12,773 nt of DNA from Clostridia bacterium (GTDB lineage Bacteria > Bacillota_A > Clostridia > Christensenellales > Borkfalkiaceae), in the NCBI GenBank assembly GCA_017462505.1, contig JAFTQY010000076.1, forward strand, positions 1-12,773, in the 5' to 3' direction. Every line of letters starts with the position of its first letter. Within the stretch, counting starts at the first letter, position 1. The notes below the pieces were generated by a model. The model ran no database searches. It saw nothing but the letters and a program-made list of their open reading frames with translations, and was not told the DNA's origin. Made by a program: the position numbers and the translations under genes. This document shows positions 5,381-12,362 of this stretch, one piece after another.

Positions 5381-6907
5381 ATGAAAAACAAAGTGATCGT
5401 CAGCGCCTCGATCGTCACGGGGCTGTCCGTCGCCGAGCGGTTTCTCGGCTTTTTATACCGTATCGTATTATCCCGCCTTTTGGGCGCGGAGGGCTTGGGC
5501 TTGTACCAGATCGCTCTGTCCCTTTTCGGGCTGTTTGCCGTCGTGGGTTCGGGCGGAATCCCCATCACCGTGTCGCGTATGATCTCCAAAAGCAAAGCGG
5601 AAAACGATTGCGCGGGCGAACGCCGCACCGTAGGGGCGGGCATCGCGTCTTGCCTATTTCTCACCCTGCCCTTTTGCTTGGTTTTGGGGTTGTTCGGCGG
5701 AAAATTTTCCTTTCTGTTTTCGGACGGACGGGCTTTTAACGTCTTTCGCATTTTACTGCTGGGCTTGGCGTTTTCGTCTATCTATGCCGTTATCCGCGGG
5801 CATTTTTGGGGAAACAAAGAATTTCTCGCCCCGTCCATTTTAGAAATCGCCGAAGAAAGCGTAATGGTGATCGCGGGAATTTTTCTGCTTAGAAACGTCA
5901 CGTCCCCCCTCGCAGGCGCGGAAAAAGCGGCGTGGGCGGTCGTCATATCCTACCTGTTTTCCTTTACCGCGTCGCTCGTTTGTTTCTTTTTTAAGGGCGG
6001 CAAGATCTCTGCCCCCAAGGGCACGCTAAAACCCATGCTGTCCTCCGCTCTGCCCATCACGTCCGTCCGCGCCAGCGGGTCGCTCGTCAATTCCGCCGTG
6101 GCTATTTTACTGCCCGTTATGCTTATGCGCGCGGGCGCAGACCGCTCGACGGTGATGAAGCTTTTCGGCATTGTTTCGGGTATGGTCCTGCCCGTTTTGT
6201 TTATTCCGTCCACCATTATCGGCTCGATCGCGCTCGTGTTAGTGCCCGAGCTTTCCGAGGATTATTACCGAGGCAATACCGAGCGATTGCGGATAAATTT
6301 GGAACGCGGCTTGCGGTTTTCCCTGCTCGTTGCGTGTATGCTCATTCCCTTTTTCTACGCGCTGGGCGCGGACGTGGGGCGGTTGGCGTTTTCCGATCCG
6401 ACTGCGGGCGAAATGATCCGCAAAAGCTGTCTGATTTTGCTGCCCATGAGCCTGACGATGATTTCTACCTCTATGCTCAACGCCATGGCCTTTGAAAAAC
6501 AGACCTTTTTGTTTTTCTTTTTCGGAGCGGCGGCTCTGCTTATCAGCATTTTACTTTTACCGAATGTTTGCGGCGCATACGCCTATCTTATCGGACTGGG
6601 CGCAAGCTATATCGTGACGGCGGCGTGCAACCTGTTTTTCCTGCGCAAAAAGGGCTTTCTTTTTCAAAAGGACGGGGGACGGGTACGCGATCACGCCCTT
6701 TTTATCCCCCTTTTCGCAATCTTGCCCTTTTCGTTGCTCGGACGGCTTTGCAACCGACTTTTCAAGCTGGCTTTGGGCGAGCTTTTCGCCGTAGCGGCGA
6801 CGGCGGCGGTTTTACTGCTCGCGACGGTAGCGCTCTATCTCGCGCTCGGATATATCCCCGTCAAAAAATTCCGTTTGCCCCGCAAAGCAAAGCGTCAAAA
6901 AACGTAA
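5381..6907 (+). CDS. SpoVB/MurJ-like polysaccharide or lipid-linked precursor flippase (MOP superfamily)
   Basis: Integral membrane protein of 508 aa, the usual size for SpoVB-type members of the MOP exporter superfamily, which flip lipid-linked cell-wall or cortex precursors across the membrane. It has about 12-14 hydrophobic segments. The N-terminal phrase GFLYRIVLSRLLGAEGLGLYQIALS with SGGIPITVSRMIS is characteristic of the SpoVB group, as is VLVPELSEDYYRGN in the middle and a basic C-terminus (RKAKRQKT). The start at 5381 is preferred to an ATG at 5210, because the extra 57 residues are low-complexity and the SpoVB N-terminus begins MKNKVIVSASIVTG. No ribosome binding site precedes it. 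Whether it acts in spore cortex synthesis (SpoVB), in vegetative peptidoglycan synthesis, or on another polysaccharide cannot be decided from sequence alone. Confidence 0.85.
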   Translation: MKNKVIVSASIVTGLSVAERFLGFLYRIVLSRLLGAEGLGLYQIALSLFGLFAVVGSGGIPITVSRMISKSKAENDCAGERRTVGAGIASCLFLTLPFCLVLGLFGGKFSFLFSDGRAFNVFRILLLGLAFSSIYAVIRGHFWGNKEFLAPSILEIAEESVMVIAGIFLLRNVTSPLAGAEKAAWAVVISYLFSFTASLVCFFFKGGKISAPKGTLKPMLSSALPITSVRASGSLVNSAVAILLPVMLMRAGADRSTVMKLFGIVSGMVLPVLFIPSTIIGSIALVLVPELSEDYYRGNTERLRINLERGLRFSLLVACMLIPFFYALGADVGRLAFSDPTAGEMIRKSCLILLPMSLTMISTSMLNAMAFEKQTFLFFFFGAAALLISILLLPNVCGAYAYLIGLGASYIVTAACNLFFLRKKGFLFQKDGGRVRDHALFIPLFAILPFSLLGRLCNRLFKLALGELFAVAATAAVLLLATVALYLALGYIPVKKFRLPRKAKRQKT

Positions 6908-6919
6908 AACGGGGCTTTT

Positions 6920-6941
6920 GCGACGGATTTTTCGCTTTTTT
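6920..6941 (+). terminator. Weak candidate terminator after the flippase gene
   Basis: GCGA and TCGC (8-nt loop) followed by a T run. The stem is only 4 bp, so this is tentative. Confidence 0.25.
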
Positions 6942-6985
6942 ACCCATTTTTTACCGATTTTCGCCAAAAAAATTTTCTTGCACCC

Positions 6986-7014
6986 TTGACAACTCGCCTA
7001 AGAAAGAGTACAAT
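6986..7014 (+). promoter_or_regulatory. Promoter of pgi
   Basis: TTGACA (6986-6991), a 17-nt spacer and TACAAT (7009-7014): a near-perfect housekeeping promoter. Start of transcription is near 7021. The ribosome binding site AAGGAG (7034-7039) lies 6 nt before the ATG. High constitutive expression fits a glycolytic enzyme. Confidence 0.9.
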
Positions 7015-7045
7015 AAAAAGGTAAATAAATTGTAAGGAGATTTTT

Positions 7046-8479
7046 ATGGGCTACAAAACCAGAGATTGGCGTAACTCCATGCGCGTTACGCTCGATTACA
7101 ACAACATGACCGAAAAATTTTTGGGCGACAAGGGTTTCACCGATAAACAGCTTTCGTCCTATGCGTCCAAGGCGAACAAGGCTTTTCAATACGTAAAGGA
7201 AAACCGCGGCAAGGACGAACTGTATATGGGTTGGACGGAGCTCCCCTACAACCAAAAGGAAATCGTTGCGGATATTTTGAAAACCGCGAAAGACGTTAGA
7301 CGCAAGTTCCAGTATTTCGTAGTGCTGGGTATCGGCGGGAGCGCGCTCGGCCCGATCATGGCGTTCAACGCGCTGTGCCATTTGCATTATAACGACCTGC
7401 CTAAATCTAAGAGAAAAGGTCCTAAATTCTACGTCGAGGACAACGTAGACCCCGTGCGTATGCGCGATCTTTTGGACGTGATCGAACCCGAAAAGACCTG
7501 CTTTAACGTCATTTCGAAATCGGGCGCGACCAGCGAAACCATGACCCAGTATCTGATCATTCTCGACCTTTTGACGAAAGCGGGCGTGAACGTAAAAGAC
7601 AACGTTATTTTCACGACGGACGAAAAGAAAGGCAATTTGAAAAAGATCTCCGACGAAAACGGCGGGATTAAGAGCTATATTCTCCCCAACGGCGTGGGCG
7701 GCAGATTTTCGCAGCTCTGCCCCGTAGGCTTATTGCCTGCGGCGGTGCTTGGGATCGATATCGTCGGCTTGCTTGCGGGCGCGGCGTATATGGACGGCAT
7801 CTGTAACAAGCCCAACATGCGCAACAATCCCGCCCTTATGAGCGCGGTTTTGCAGGTTGCGGCGATGGATCAGGGCAAAAACGTCGGCGTTATGATGCCC
7901 TATTCGGACAATTTGAAATTCCTTGCCGACTGGTATTGCCAGCTTTGGGCGGAATCCCTCGGCAAAAACGTCACCTTGGACGGTGAGCCTTGCAACTACG
8001 GACAGACCCCCGTTAAGGCACTCGGCGCGACCGATCAGCACTCGCAGGTGCAGCTGTATACCGAAGGTCCTTTCGACAAGGTCGTAACCTTCCTTTCCTT
8101 GAAAAAATACGGCTGTGAAATGCCTATCCCTCACGGCTGCGAAAATATCCCCGACGTTTCCTTCCTCGGCGGACATACCATGGAAGAGCTTATCCAAGCG
8201 GAAAACGCGGCGACGGCGTATGCCCTGACGAAAGCGGGCAGAATGAACTACACGCTCTGGATTCCCGAACTCAACGCGTTCACCCTCGGTCAGCTTTTGT
8301 TCCTGTTTGAATTGCAGACGGCGTACGCGGGCGCGATGCTGAACATCGACACGTTCAATCAACCGGGCGTGGAAGAGGGCAAAAAAGCGACCTTTGCTCT
8401 GCTTGGCAAGGCGGGTTATGCAGCAAAGAAAGAGGAACTTGATTCCCTGCCCGCAAAAGACCCTAAATGTATCATCTAA
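7046..8479 (+). CDS. pgi: Glucose-6-phosphate isomerase
   Basis: Interconverts glucose 6-phosphate and fructose 6-phosphate in the cytoplasm (glycolysis and gluconeogenesis). The 477-aa protein has the sugar-phosphate isomerase motifs in order: GIGGSALGP (about 95-103), SKSGATSET (157-165, phosphate binding), GGRFSQLCPVGLLP (about 218-231), WAESLGK with the catalytic Glu (about 301-307), GATDQHSQ with the catalytic His (about 327-334) and FNQPGVEEGKK with the C-terminal Lys (about 438-448). The start at 7046 has a good Shine-Dalgarno; a later in-frame ATG at 7079 lacks one. Its own strong promoter and a perfect terminator make it monocistronic. Confidence 0.97.
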   Translation: MGYKTRDWRNSMRVTLDYNNMTEKFLGDKGFTDKQLSSYASKANKAFQYVKENRGKDELYMGWTELPYNQKEIVADILKTAKDVRRKFQYFVVLGIGGSALGPIMAFNALCHLHYNDLPKSKRKGPKFYVEDNVDPVRMRDLLDVIEPEKTCFNVISKSGATSETMTQYLIILDLLTKAGVNVKDNVIFTTDEKKGNLKKISDENGGIKSYILPNGVGGRFSQLCPVGLLPAAVLGIDIVGLLAGAAYMDGICNKPNMRNNPALMSAVLQVAAMDQGKNVGVMMPYSDNLKFLADWYCQLWAESLGKNVTLDGEPCNYGQTPVKALGATDQHSQVQLYTEGPFDKVVTFLSLKKYGCEMPIPHGCENIPDVSFLGGHTMEELIQAENAATAYALTKAGRMNYTLWIPELNAFTLGQLLFLFELQTAYAGAMLNIDTFNQPGVEEGKKATFALLGKAGYAAKKEELDSLPAKDPKCII

Positions 8480-8498
8480 AAGAGTACACAATGGATTT

Positions 8499-8536
8499 TA
8501 CCCCGAAACGGCGCAGCCCGTTTCGGGGTATTTTTT
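8499..8536 (+). terminator. Rho-independent terminator of pgi
   Basis: TACCCCGAAACGG (8499-8511) and CCGTTTCGGGGTA (8518-8530) form a perfect 13-bp stem with a 6-nt loop, followed by six T residues. It starts 19 nt after the pgi stop codon. Confidence 0.95.
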
Positions 8537-8578
8537 CCGCAAAGTATATTCCGCGTAAAAACGGGGAATACTTACCCT

Positions 8579-8638
8579 GTAAGCGGAACGAAAACAACTC
8601 CTTTTACATATACTGTGGTAAGGGAGTGTTCCGTTTAC
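8579..8638 (+). promoter_or_regulatory. Long hairpin in the mazF leader, with a UACAU site at its tip
   Basis: GTAAGCGGAAC (8579-8589) pairs with GTTCCGTTTAC (8628-8638), 11 bp with one wobble. Inside, ACTCC (8597-8601) pairs with GGAGT (8623-8627), and TTAC (8604-8607) with GTAA (8618-8621), leaving a 10-nt apical loop. TACAT at 8605-8609 straddles the loop boundary. UACAU is the known cleavage site of Bacillus subtilis MazF (NdoA). The hairpin ends 15 nt before the mazF ATG, just upstream of the ribosome binding site. I could not identify a convincing promoter for mazF. Confidence 0.55.
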
Positions 8639-8653
8639 AAAAGAGGTAGACCT

Positions 8654-9001
8654 ATGAACGTAAAACGCGGTGAATTGTATTACGCAGATCTTTCCCCCGT
8701 CGTGGGGAGCGAGCAAGGGGGTATACGCCCCGTTCTCGTCGTGCAAAACGACGTCGGCAACAAGTATTCCCCTACCATTATCGCCGCCGCCGTCACCAGC
8801 AAGATCAACAAGGCAAAGCTCCCCACCCATATCGAATTGCCGTCCGCCTACGGGCTTGCCAAAGATAGCGTGATTTTGTTGGAACAGATACGCACTTTGG
8901 ATAAACGGCGGTTAAAGGAGCGGATCGGGGAGCTGCCGCCCGCGACCATGGTACGGGTCAACCGCGCCATTTTAATCAGCCTTGGCTTTCCCGTCAATTA
9001 A
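8654..9001 (+). CDS. mazF: MazF/PemK-family endoribonuclease toxin (NdoA-like)
   Basis: Sequence-specific ribosome-independent mRNA interferase of 115 aa, almost the length of Bacillus NdoA (116 aa). The N-terminus [20 protein letters not shown], the phrases [34 protein letters not shown] and [17 protein letters not shown] are the hallmark NdoA/MazF sequence; Arg of GIRPV and Thr/Ser of the VTSKI segment belong to the active-site region. The start at 8654 is chosen over an in-frame ATG at 8615 because the protein family begins here and a purine-rich AAGAGG lies before it. No antitoxin gene (MazE/EndoAI type) precedes it; the upstream 170 nt contain only the pgi terminator and a leader hairpin. 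It runs into the spoIIE upstream region with no terminator visible between them. Confidence 0.95.
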   Translation: MNVKRGELYYADLSPVVGSEQGGIRPVLVVQNDVGNKYSPTIIAAAVTSKINKAKLPTHIELPSAYGLAKDSVILLEQIRTLDKRRLKERIGELPPATMVRVNRAILISLGFPVN

Positions 9002-9048
9002 ATAGAAATTGTGACAAGATACGTCAATCTCTGCGAAGAAAAATTCCG

Positions 9049-9054
9049 TATAAT
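9049..9054 (+). promoter_or_regulatory. -10 element upstream of spoIIE
   Basis: TATAAT without a good -35 at 16-18 nt. This would fit an activator-dependent promoter; in Bacillus spoIIE depends on Spo0A with unusual spacing. The nearest 0A-box-like sequence is CTGCGAA (9031-9037), a poor match to TGTCGAA, so Spo0A control is an inference. Confidence 0.4.
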
Positions 9055-9083
9055 AATGGAAATCATTTTCGCGGAGATTTTTT

Positions 9084-11393
9084 ATGCAACGGACAAGTAT
9101 CGATTTTTCAAAATGCACCATTTACGTTTTGCTTGCCGCGGCAAGCCTGTTTTTGTATTTTATCGGGGACAACGGCGAGCCTTTGCCCCTCGCCCTTGCC
9201 TACGGTATGTCGAGCGCGGGAATACCCCCCACCGTGTCCGCGATCATCGGGTTTTATCCGTCCTTGCTTAGCGGCGATCCGCTGTCTGTTTTGATCTCGT
9301 TAGCGCAAGCCTTTTTACTGTGGCTGGGCTTTTTTCTACAAGAACGGTTGCGCCGCGCCGATTTTAAAAAATCCCCCGTCTTTCCCCAGTTCTTTTTGGC
9401 GATGGGGCTGACCCTGTTTGTCACGTTCGCCCCCTTTGTCCCTTACGTGACGCCATACCCCTTTGTACAAACCGCAAGTGCGCTCACCCAAAAAACGGTG
9501 ATCTCGGCGGTGCTGTTTTTGATCGCAAGCATCTTTTCGGTCGCGTTAAAAGCCCTCTTCCGCAAGGTCTTAAAATGCCGTTTGCGGGGGGACGAGCTTG
9601 TTTTTATGCTCTTTTTCTTCGTCGTGGTCGGGGTGGGGATTTGCCGATTTTTAGGTTTCAACGCGTACATGGGTACAGCTCTTTTCGTTTTACTGCTTTT
9701 TTCCGCCGTCACGAAAGACGCCCAAACCATGTTTTGCGCGTTCACCCTTTCTCTGCCACCCTTGCTTACCACGGGTGCGGCTTTTGAAAAATTCTTTTTA
9801 TACGGAGCGGCAATTTGTCTTTTTATCAAATCGGGTCGGCTCGCCACCGCCTGCGCCGCGCTGATCGTGTTTTTCGGGTACGGGTATTTTGAAGGGCTGT
9901 ACGCCTACCCCGCTCCCCTGCTCGTCCAGTCCGTCCTCTCCGTCGTTTTGCCCGTTATGCTGTTCGTGCTGATCCCCCCCACGATCGTGCGGGAGCTGGA
10001 AAACAAGCTTGTCTTTTATCGGGAAAAGCACCTGACCCGTATCGCGATCAACCGCAACCGCGCGGCGATCGGCGAAAAGCTGTTTGAGATCTCCGCGGTC
10101 TTTCGCGAGATCCAGAGCACTTTTAGCGCGCTTAGCAATCACGACGCGGACGCAGGCGCAAAGGAATACATACGCGGGTTCGTTTTGGAAACCACCTGCG
10201 AGCGTTGCCCCAACTATGCCGCCTGCAAAGCCAAAAATGCCGAAGCCTATCTCGACCGCCTGATCGAAGTCGGCTGTTTAAAGGGCAAAACCAGCCTGAT
10301 CGATATCCCGCGCGCGCTTAGCGAGCTTTGCGTAAATCAGAGCGGCATACTCTACGCCTTAAACAAGCAGATCGGCGAATACAAACGCCACCGTTTGGAG
10401 GCGGAAAACGCCGCCGCGGGACGGAATTTGCTCGCCACGCAAGCTCTGGGCGTAAGCGAAATTTTAAAAAATCTTGCCTTGGAGCAAAGCGAGCCGTTGC
10501 GGCTCTACACCGATCGGGAGCGCGCGCTTTCCGCCGCCTTGATGAACGCGGGAATAATTTGCTCTGAAATTCTTGTGTACGGCGACGAGGACAACCCTAC
10601 CTTATCGCTTATCACCTTTGGAAAGGCGGACGTGATCAAGATCGCCGCCGTTGCGGGACATATTTTTCAAACGGAAATGATCATTTCCGAACGCATTTCC
10701 TTAAACGACGAAAAATTTTGCTGTATCCTGCGCAAAAAACCGCATTTTGACGCGGCGTTTGGGGTGGCAAGCCGTAAAAAATCGGGGGAAACCGTCTGCG
10801 GCGACACCCATTCCGTTGTCAAAATCGACGAGAAAAAGTTTATGATCGCCCTGTCCGACGGCATGGGCAGCGGCGAATACGCACAGCGCATATCGGAGAG
10901 CACCATTTCCCTTTTGGAAAGCTTTTATCGGGCAAAAATGCCCTCGCCGCTGGTGCTGACCGCCGTCAACCGCCTGCTTACCTTTAACAAGGAAGAACGG
11001 TTTGCCTGCGTGGATATCGCCGTCGTGGATCTTGGCGACGGCATTGCGGACATAGTCAAAATCGGCTCGCCCTTAGGCTTTATTCTGTCGGGAAACACGG
11101 TCAAAGTGTTGGAAACGCACTCGTTGCCCATGGGCATACTCGACGCGCTCCATCCCGATACGGCGCGCTATCAATTGCAGGAAAACGACGTGTTGCTGTT
11201 TTTAAGCGACGGGATCGCCGACGCGTTCGGCTCGGCGTCCGATTTGTACGAGGTGTTGCGATCTATCCCGACGAACAACCCGCAGGAGCTTGCCGACTGT
11301 CTTTTGGAAAGCGCCTTGCGCGCCTACGGCGGCAAAGCCAAGGACGACATGACGGCGCTTGCCGTGCGCCTGTTCAAACCCCTCGCCGCGTAA
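9084..11393 (+). CDS. spoIIE: Stage II sporulation protein E (serine phosphatase SpoIIE)
   Basis: Membrane-bound PP2C-type phosphatase that, in Bacillus, dephosphorylates SpoIIAA to release sigma-F in the forespore and takes part in polar septum formation. The 769-aa protein has the SpoIIE layout: about ten hydrophobic segments in residues 15-315, a cytoplasmic linker with a Cys cluster (CERCPNYAACKAKN and a later VGC), and a C-terminal PP2C domain from about 560. Metal-binding aspartates are visible in VCGDTHS (D574), ALSDGMGSGEYA (D592), FLSDGIADAF (D709) and KDDMTAL (D754, D755). FACVDIAVVDLGDG and SLPMGIL are also typical of the family. A GGAG Shine-Dalgarno precedes the ATG, 82 nt after mazF. 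It shares a terminator region with the convergent membrane-protein gene. Confidence 0.95.
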   Translation: MQRTSIDFSKCTIYVLLAAASLFLYFIGDNGEPLPLALAYGMSSAGIPPTVSAIIGFYPSLLSGDPLSVLISLAQAFLLWLGFFLQERLRRADFKKSPVFPQFFLAMGLTLFVTFAPFVPYVTPYPFVQTASALTQKTVISAVLFLIASIFSVALKALFRKVLKCRLRGDELVFMLFFFVVVGVGICRFLGFNAYMGTALFVLLLFSAVTKDAQTMFCAFTLSLPPLLTTGAAFEKFFLYGAAICLFIKSGRLATACAALIVFFGYGYFEGLYAYPAPLLVQSVLSVVLPVMLFVLIPPTIVRELENKLVFYREKHLTRIAINRNRAAIGEKLFEISAVFREIQSTFSALSNHDADAGAKEYIRGFVLETTCERCPNYAACKAKNAEAYLDRLIEVGCLKGKTSLIDIPRALSELCVNQSGILYALNKQIGEYKRHRLEAENAAAGRNLLATQALGVSEILKNLALEQSEPLRLYTDRERALSAALMNAGIICSEILVYGDEDNPTLSLITFGKADVIKIAAVAGHIFQTEMIISERISLNDEKFCCILRKKPHFDAAFGVASRKKSGETVCGDTHSVVKIDEKKFMIALSDGMGSGEYAQRISESTISLLESFYRAKMPSPLVLTAVNRLLTFNKEERFACVDIAVVDLGDGIADIVKIGSPLGFILSGNTVKVLETHSLPMGILDALHPDTARYQLQENDVLLFLSDGIADAFGSASDLYEVLRSIPTNNPQELADCLLESALRAYGGKAKDDMTALAVRLFKPLAA

Positions 11394-11400
11394 ATTCCCC

Positions 11401-11438
11401 ATAGAAAAACACGCCCTTTTAAGAGCGTGCCTTTCTAT
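11401..11438. terminator. Shared terminator hairpin between convergent spoIIE and the 11454 gene
   Basis: ATAGAAA / TTTCTAT (11401-11407, 11432-11438) encloses CACGC / GCGTG (11410-11414, 11425-11429). On the minus strand the inner stem is followed by TTTTT, a standard terminator for the membrane-protein gene. On the plus strand the hairpin begins 8 nt after the spoIIE stop, with a weaker T-run. Confidence 0.75.
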
Positions 11439-11453
11439 ATTGTGGGGTTAGTT

Positions 11454-11966
11454 TTATTTTTCGTCGGGCAGAAATGCGGGCACTAAAATCGCCGCGCCTG
11501 CAAGAATTGAGCAAACCGCCGGCAAAATCGCGCCTGCGCCAAGTGAGCTGTATTCCTTAATCATATCCTTCATTAGTTCCGCATCTGCCTTTGAGTCAAA
11601 AACAGTCGTATCCAGTTGTAAATTCTCAATTACGCAAAAAAAGAGAATAGCTGCAACCAAGAACAAAGCACCCGAAACAATTTTAAAGACCTTATTCTCC
11701 ATCTTAACACCGATAACAGCCATTACAGCACCACCGATTAAGAAGAGAAACGCGAGAAAGTTTACAAACGAGAAATCCAACTCTAAATCAAACCTTTCTC
11801 CTGCGGCATCAAAAACGAGATCACCACCGAAAATAATCTTAAAGCCGCTAGCTTTTCCCGTCAGTCCAAGAAGCGTAGCCTCTCCTGCGGGCAAAGCCAA
11901 GAAAATGATAGCCAACAATGCCATCCCTGCTGCCACAAAGGGCAATACCTTTTTAACTTTTTGCAT
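11454..11966 (-). CDS. Hypothetical four-helix membrane protein under XRE control
   Basis: A 170-aa protein I cannot assign to a named family. Four hydrophobic segments are visible: about 8-27, 67-88, 95-113 and 143-165. A polar, acidic extracytoplasmic or cytoplasmic loop lies between the first two (GEATLLGLTGKASGFKIIFG onward) and another between the last two (DSKADAELMKDMIKEYSS). It ends DEK. A GGAGG ribosome binding site precedes the ATG at 11966. It is divergent from the XRE regulator gene, and its promoter is overlaid by a palindrome that also occurs at the regulator's start, so the regulator very probably controls it. The upstream region is A+T-rich compared with the surrounding genes, which hints at a separate evolutionary origin. 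Function unknown. Confidence 0.8.
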   Translation of the reverse strand: MQKVKKVLPFVAAGMALLAIIFLALPAGEATLLGLTGKASGFKIIFGGDLVFDAAGERFDLELDFSFVNFLAFLFLIGGAVMAVIGVKMENKVFKIVSGALFLVAAILFFCVIENLQLDTTVFDSKADAELMKDMIKEYSSLGAGAILPAVCSILAGAAILVPAFLPDEK

Positions 11967-11997
11967 AAATGCACCTCCAAAAATATTTAGTATCTAT

Positions 11998-12026
11998 ATT
12001 ATATCCTACATTTTGTAGGAAGTCAA
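11998..12026 (-). promoter_or_regulatory. Promoter of the membrane-protein gene
   Basis: On the minus strand TTGACT (12021-12026), a 17-nt spacer (12004-12020) and TATAAT (11998-12003). The spacer is exactly the 17-bp operator palindrome, so bound regulator would occlude RNA polymerase. Confidence 0.85.
12004..12020. promoter_or_regulatory. Operator 1: perfect 7-3-7 palindrome
   Basis: TCCTACA-TTT-TGTAGGA is a perfect inverted repeat. It fills the spacer of the membrane-protein promoter. Size and symmetry fit a dimeric XRE/Cro-type repressor; the neighbouring gene at 12060 is the obvious candidate. Confidence 0.75.
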
Positions 12027-12032
12027 GTAAAA

Positions 12033-12049
12033 TCCTACATTTTGTAGTA
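12033..12049. promoter_or_regulatory. Operator 2: second, slightly imperfect copy
   Basis: TCCTACA-TTT-TGTAGTA, with one mismatch in the right half, 29 bp centre to centre from operator 1. Its right end overlaps the TAAAAT -10-like hexamer of the regulator gene, which suggests autoregulation. Confidence 0.7.
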
Positions 12050-12053
12050 AAAT
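12048..12053 (+). promoter_or_regulatory. -10-like element next to the XRE start
   Basis: TAAAAT ends 6 nt before the ATG at 12060, with no Shine-Dalgarno in between. Candidate leaderless promoter overlapped by operator 2. Confidence 0.45.
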
Positions 12054-12059
12054 AATGTC

Positions 12060-12278
12060 ATGAAAAATAATATTTTTGGAAAACGCCTAAAAGAATTGCG
12101 CATAGAAAAAGAGTTATCCCAACGAAAGTTTGGGGAAATTTTCAATGTATGCAACCAAACGGTCAGTTTTTGGGAGCTGGGTAGCCGCGAACCCGATTTG
12201 GACACTTTACTGGCGATCGCGCACTTTTTCGACGTTTCCGTAGATTATCTTTTAGAAGAAAATACTCTCCGCACATAA
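12060..12278 (+). CDS. XRE-family (Cro/CI-type HTH) transcriptional regulator
   Basis: A 72-aa single-domain DNA-binding protein. Residues 6-64 form a complete helix-turn-helix XRE domain: FGKRLKELRIEKELSQRKFGEIFNV, then the recognition region NQTVSFWELGSREPDLDTLLAIAHFFDVSVDYLLE, which is the classic ending of this family. There is no additional sensor domain, so it probably acts as a simple dimeric repressor. It is divergent from the membrane-protein gene, with two matching palindromes between them, and likely represses both. No ribosome binding site is visible before the ATG. The 5' arm of its terminator overlaps its last codons. Confidence 0.92.
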   Translation: MKNNIFGKRLKELRIEKELSQRKFGEIFNVCNQTVSFWELGSREPDLDTLLAIAHFFDVSVDYLLEENTLRT

Positions 12279-12300
12279 AAAACGGAGAGTTCTTTATTTA
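12265..12300 (+). terminator. Terminator of the XRE gene
   Basis: CTCTCCG (12265-12271) pairs with CGGAGAG (12283-12289), followed by a T-rich tract. The left arm is part of the coding sequence and the stop codon lies in the loop. Confidence 0.85.
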
Positions 12301-12308
12301 TACAACGC

Positions 12309-12345
12309 AAAAACGCACCCGTCTTTCAACGAGTGCGTTTTTTTT
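12309..12345. terminator. Bidirectional terminator
   Basis: AAAAACGCAC (12309-12318) pairs with GTGCGTTTTT (12333-12342), extended inside by CGT / ACG beyond one mismatch. Eight T residues follow on the plus strand and five on the minus strand. It serves the ABC ATPase gene (minus), ending 18 nt past its stop, and backs up the XRE terminator. Confidence 0.85.
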
Positions 12346-12362
12346 ATTCTTTTATTTTGGAA

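Noticed and set aside
8537..8578. Second dyad (AAGTAT ... ATACTT) upstream of the mazF hairpin
   Set aside because: The stem contains a bulge and a mismatch and has no T-run or known consensus; too weak to list as a feature.
8467..8649. 60-codon open frame just before mazF, considered as the missing antitoxin
   Set aside because: It overlaps the pgi end, runs through a perfect 13-bp terminator with T6 and the leader hairpin, and encodes a basic peptide without a ribbon-helix-helix or AbrB pattern. The sequence is explained by RNA structure.
9031..9037. Spo0A box upstream of spoIIE
   Set aside because: CTGCGAA matches the TGTCGAA consensus at only about four of seven positions, so it is not reported as a binding site.
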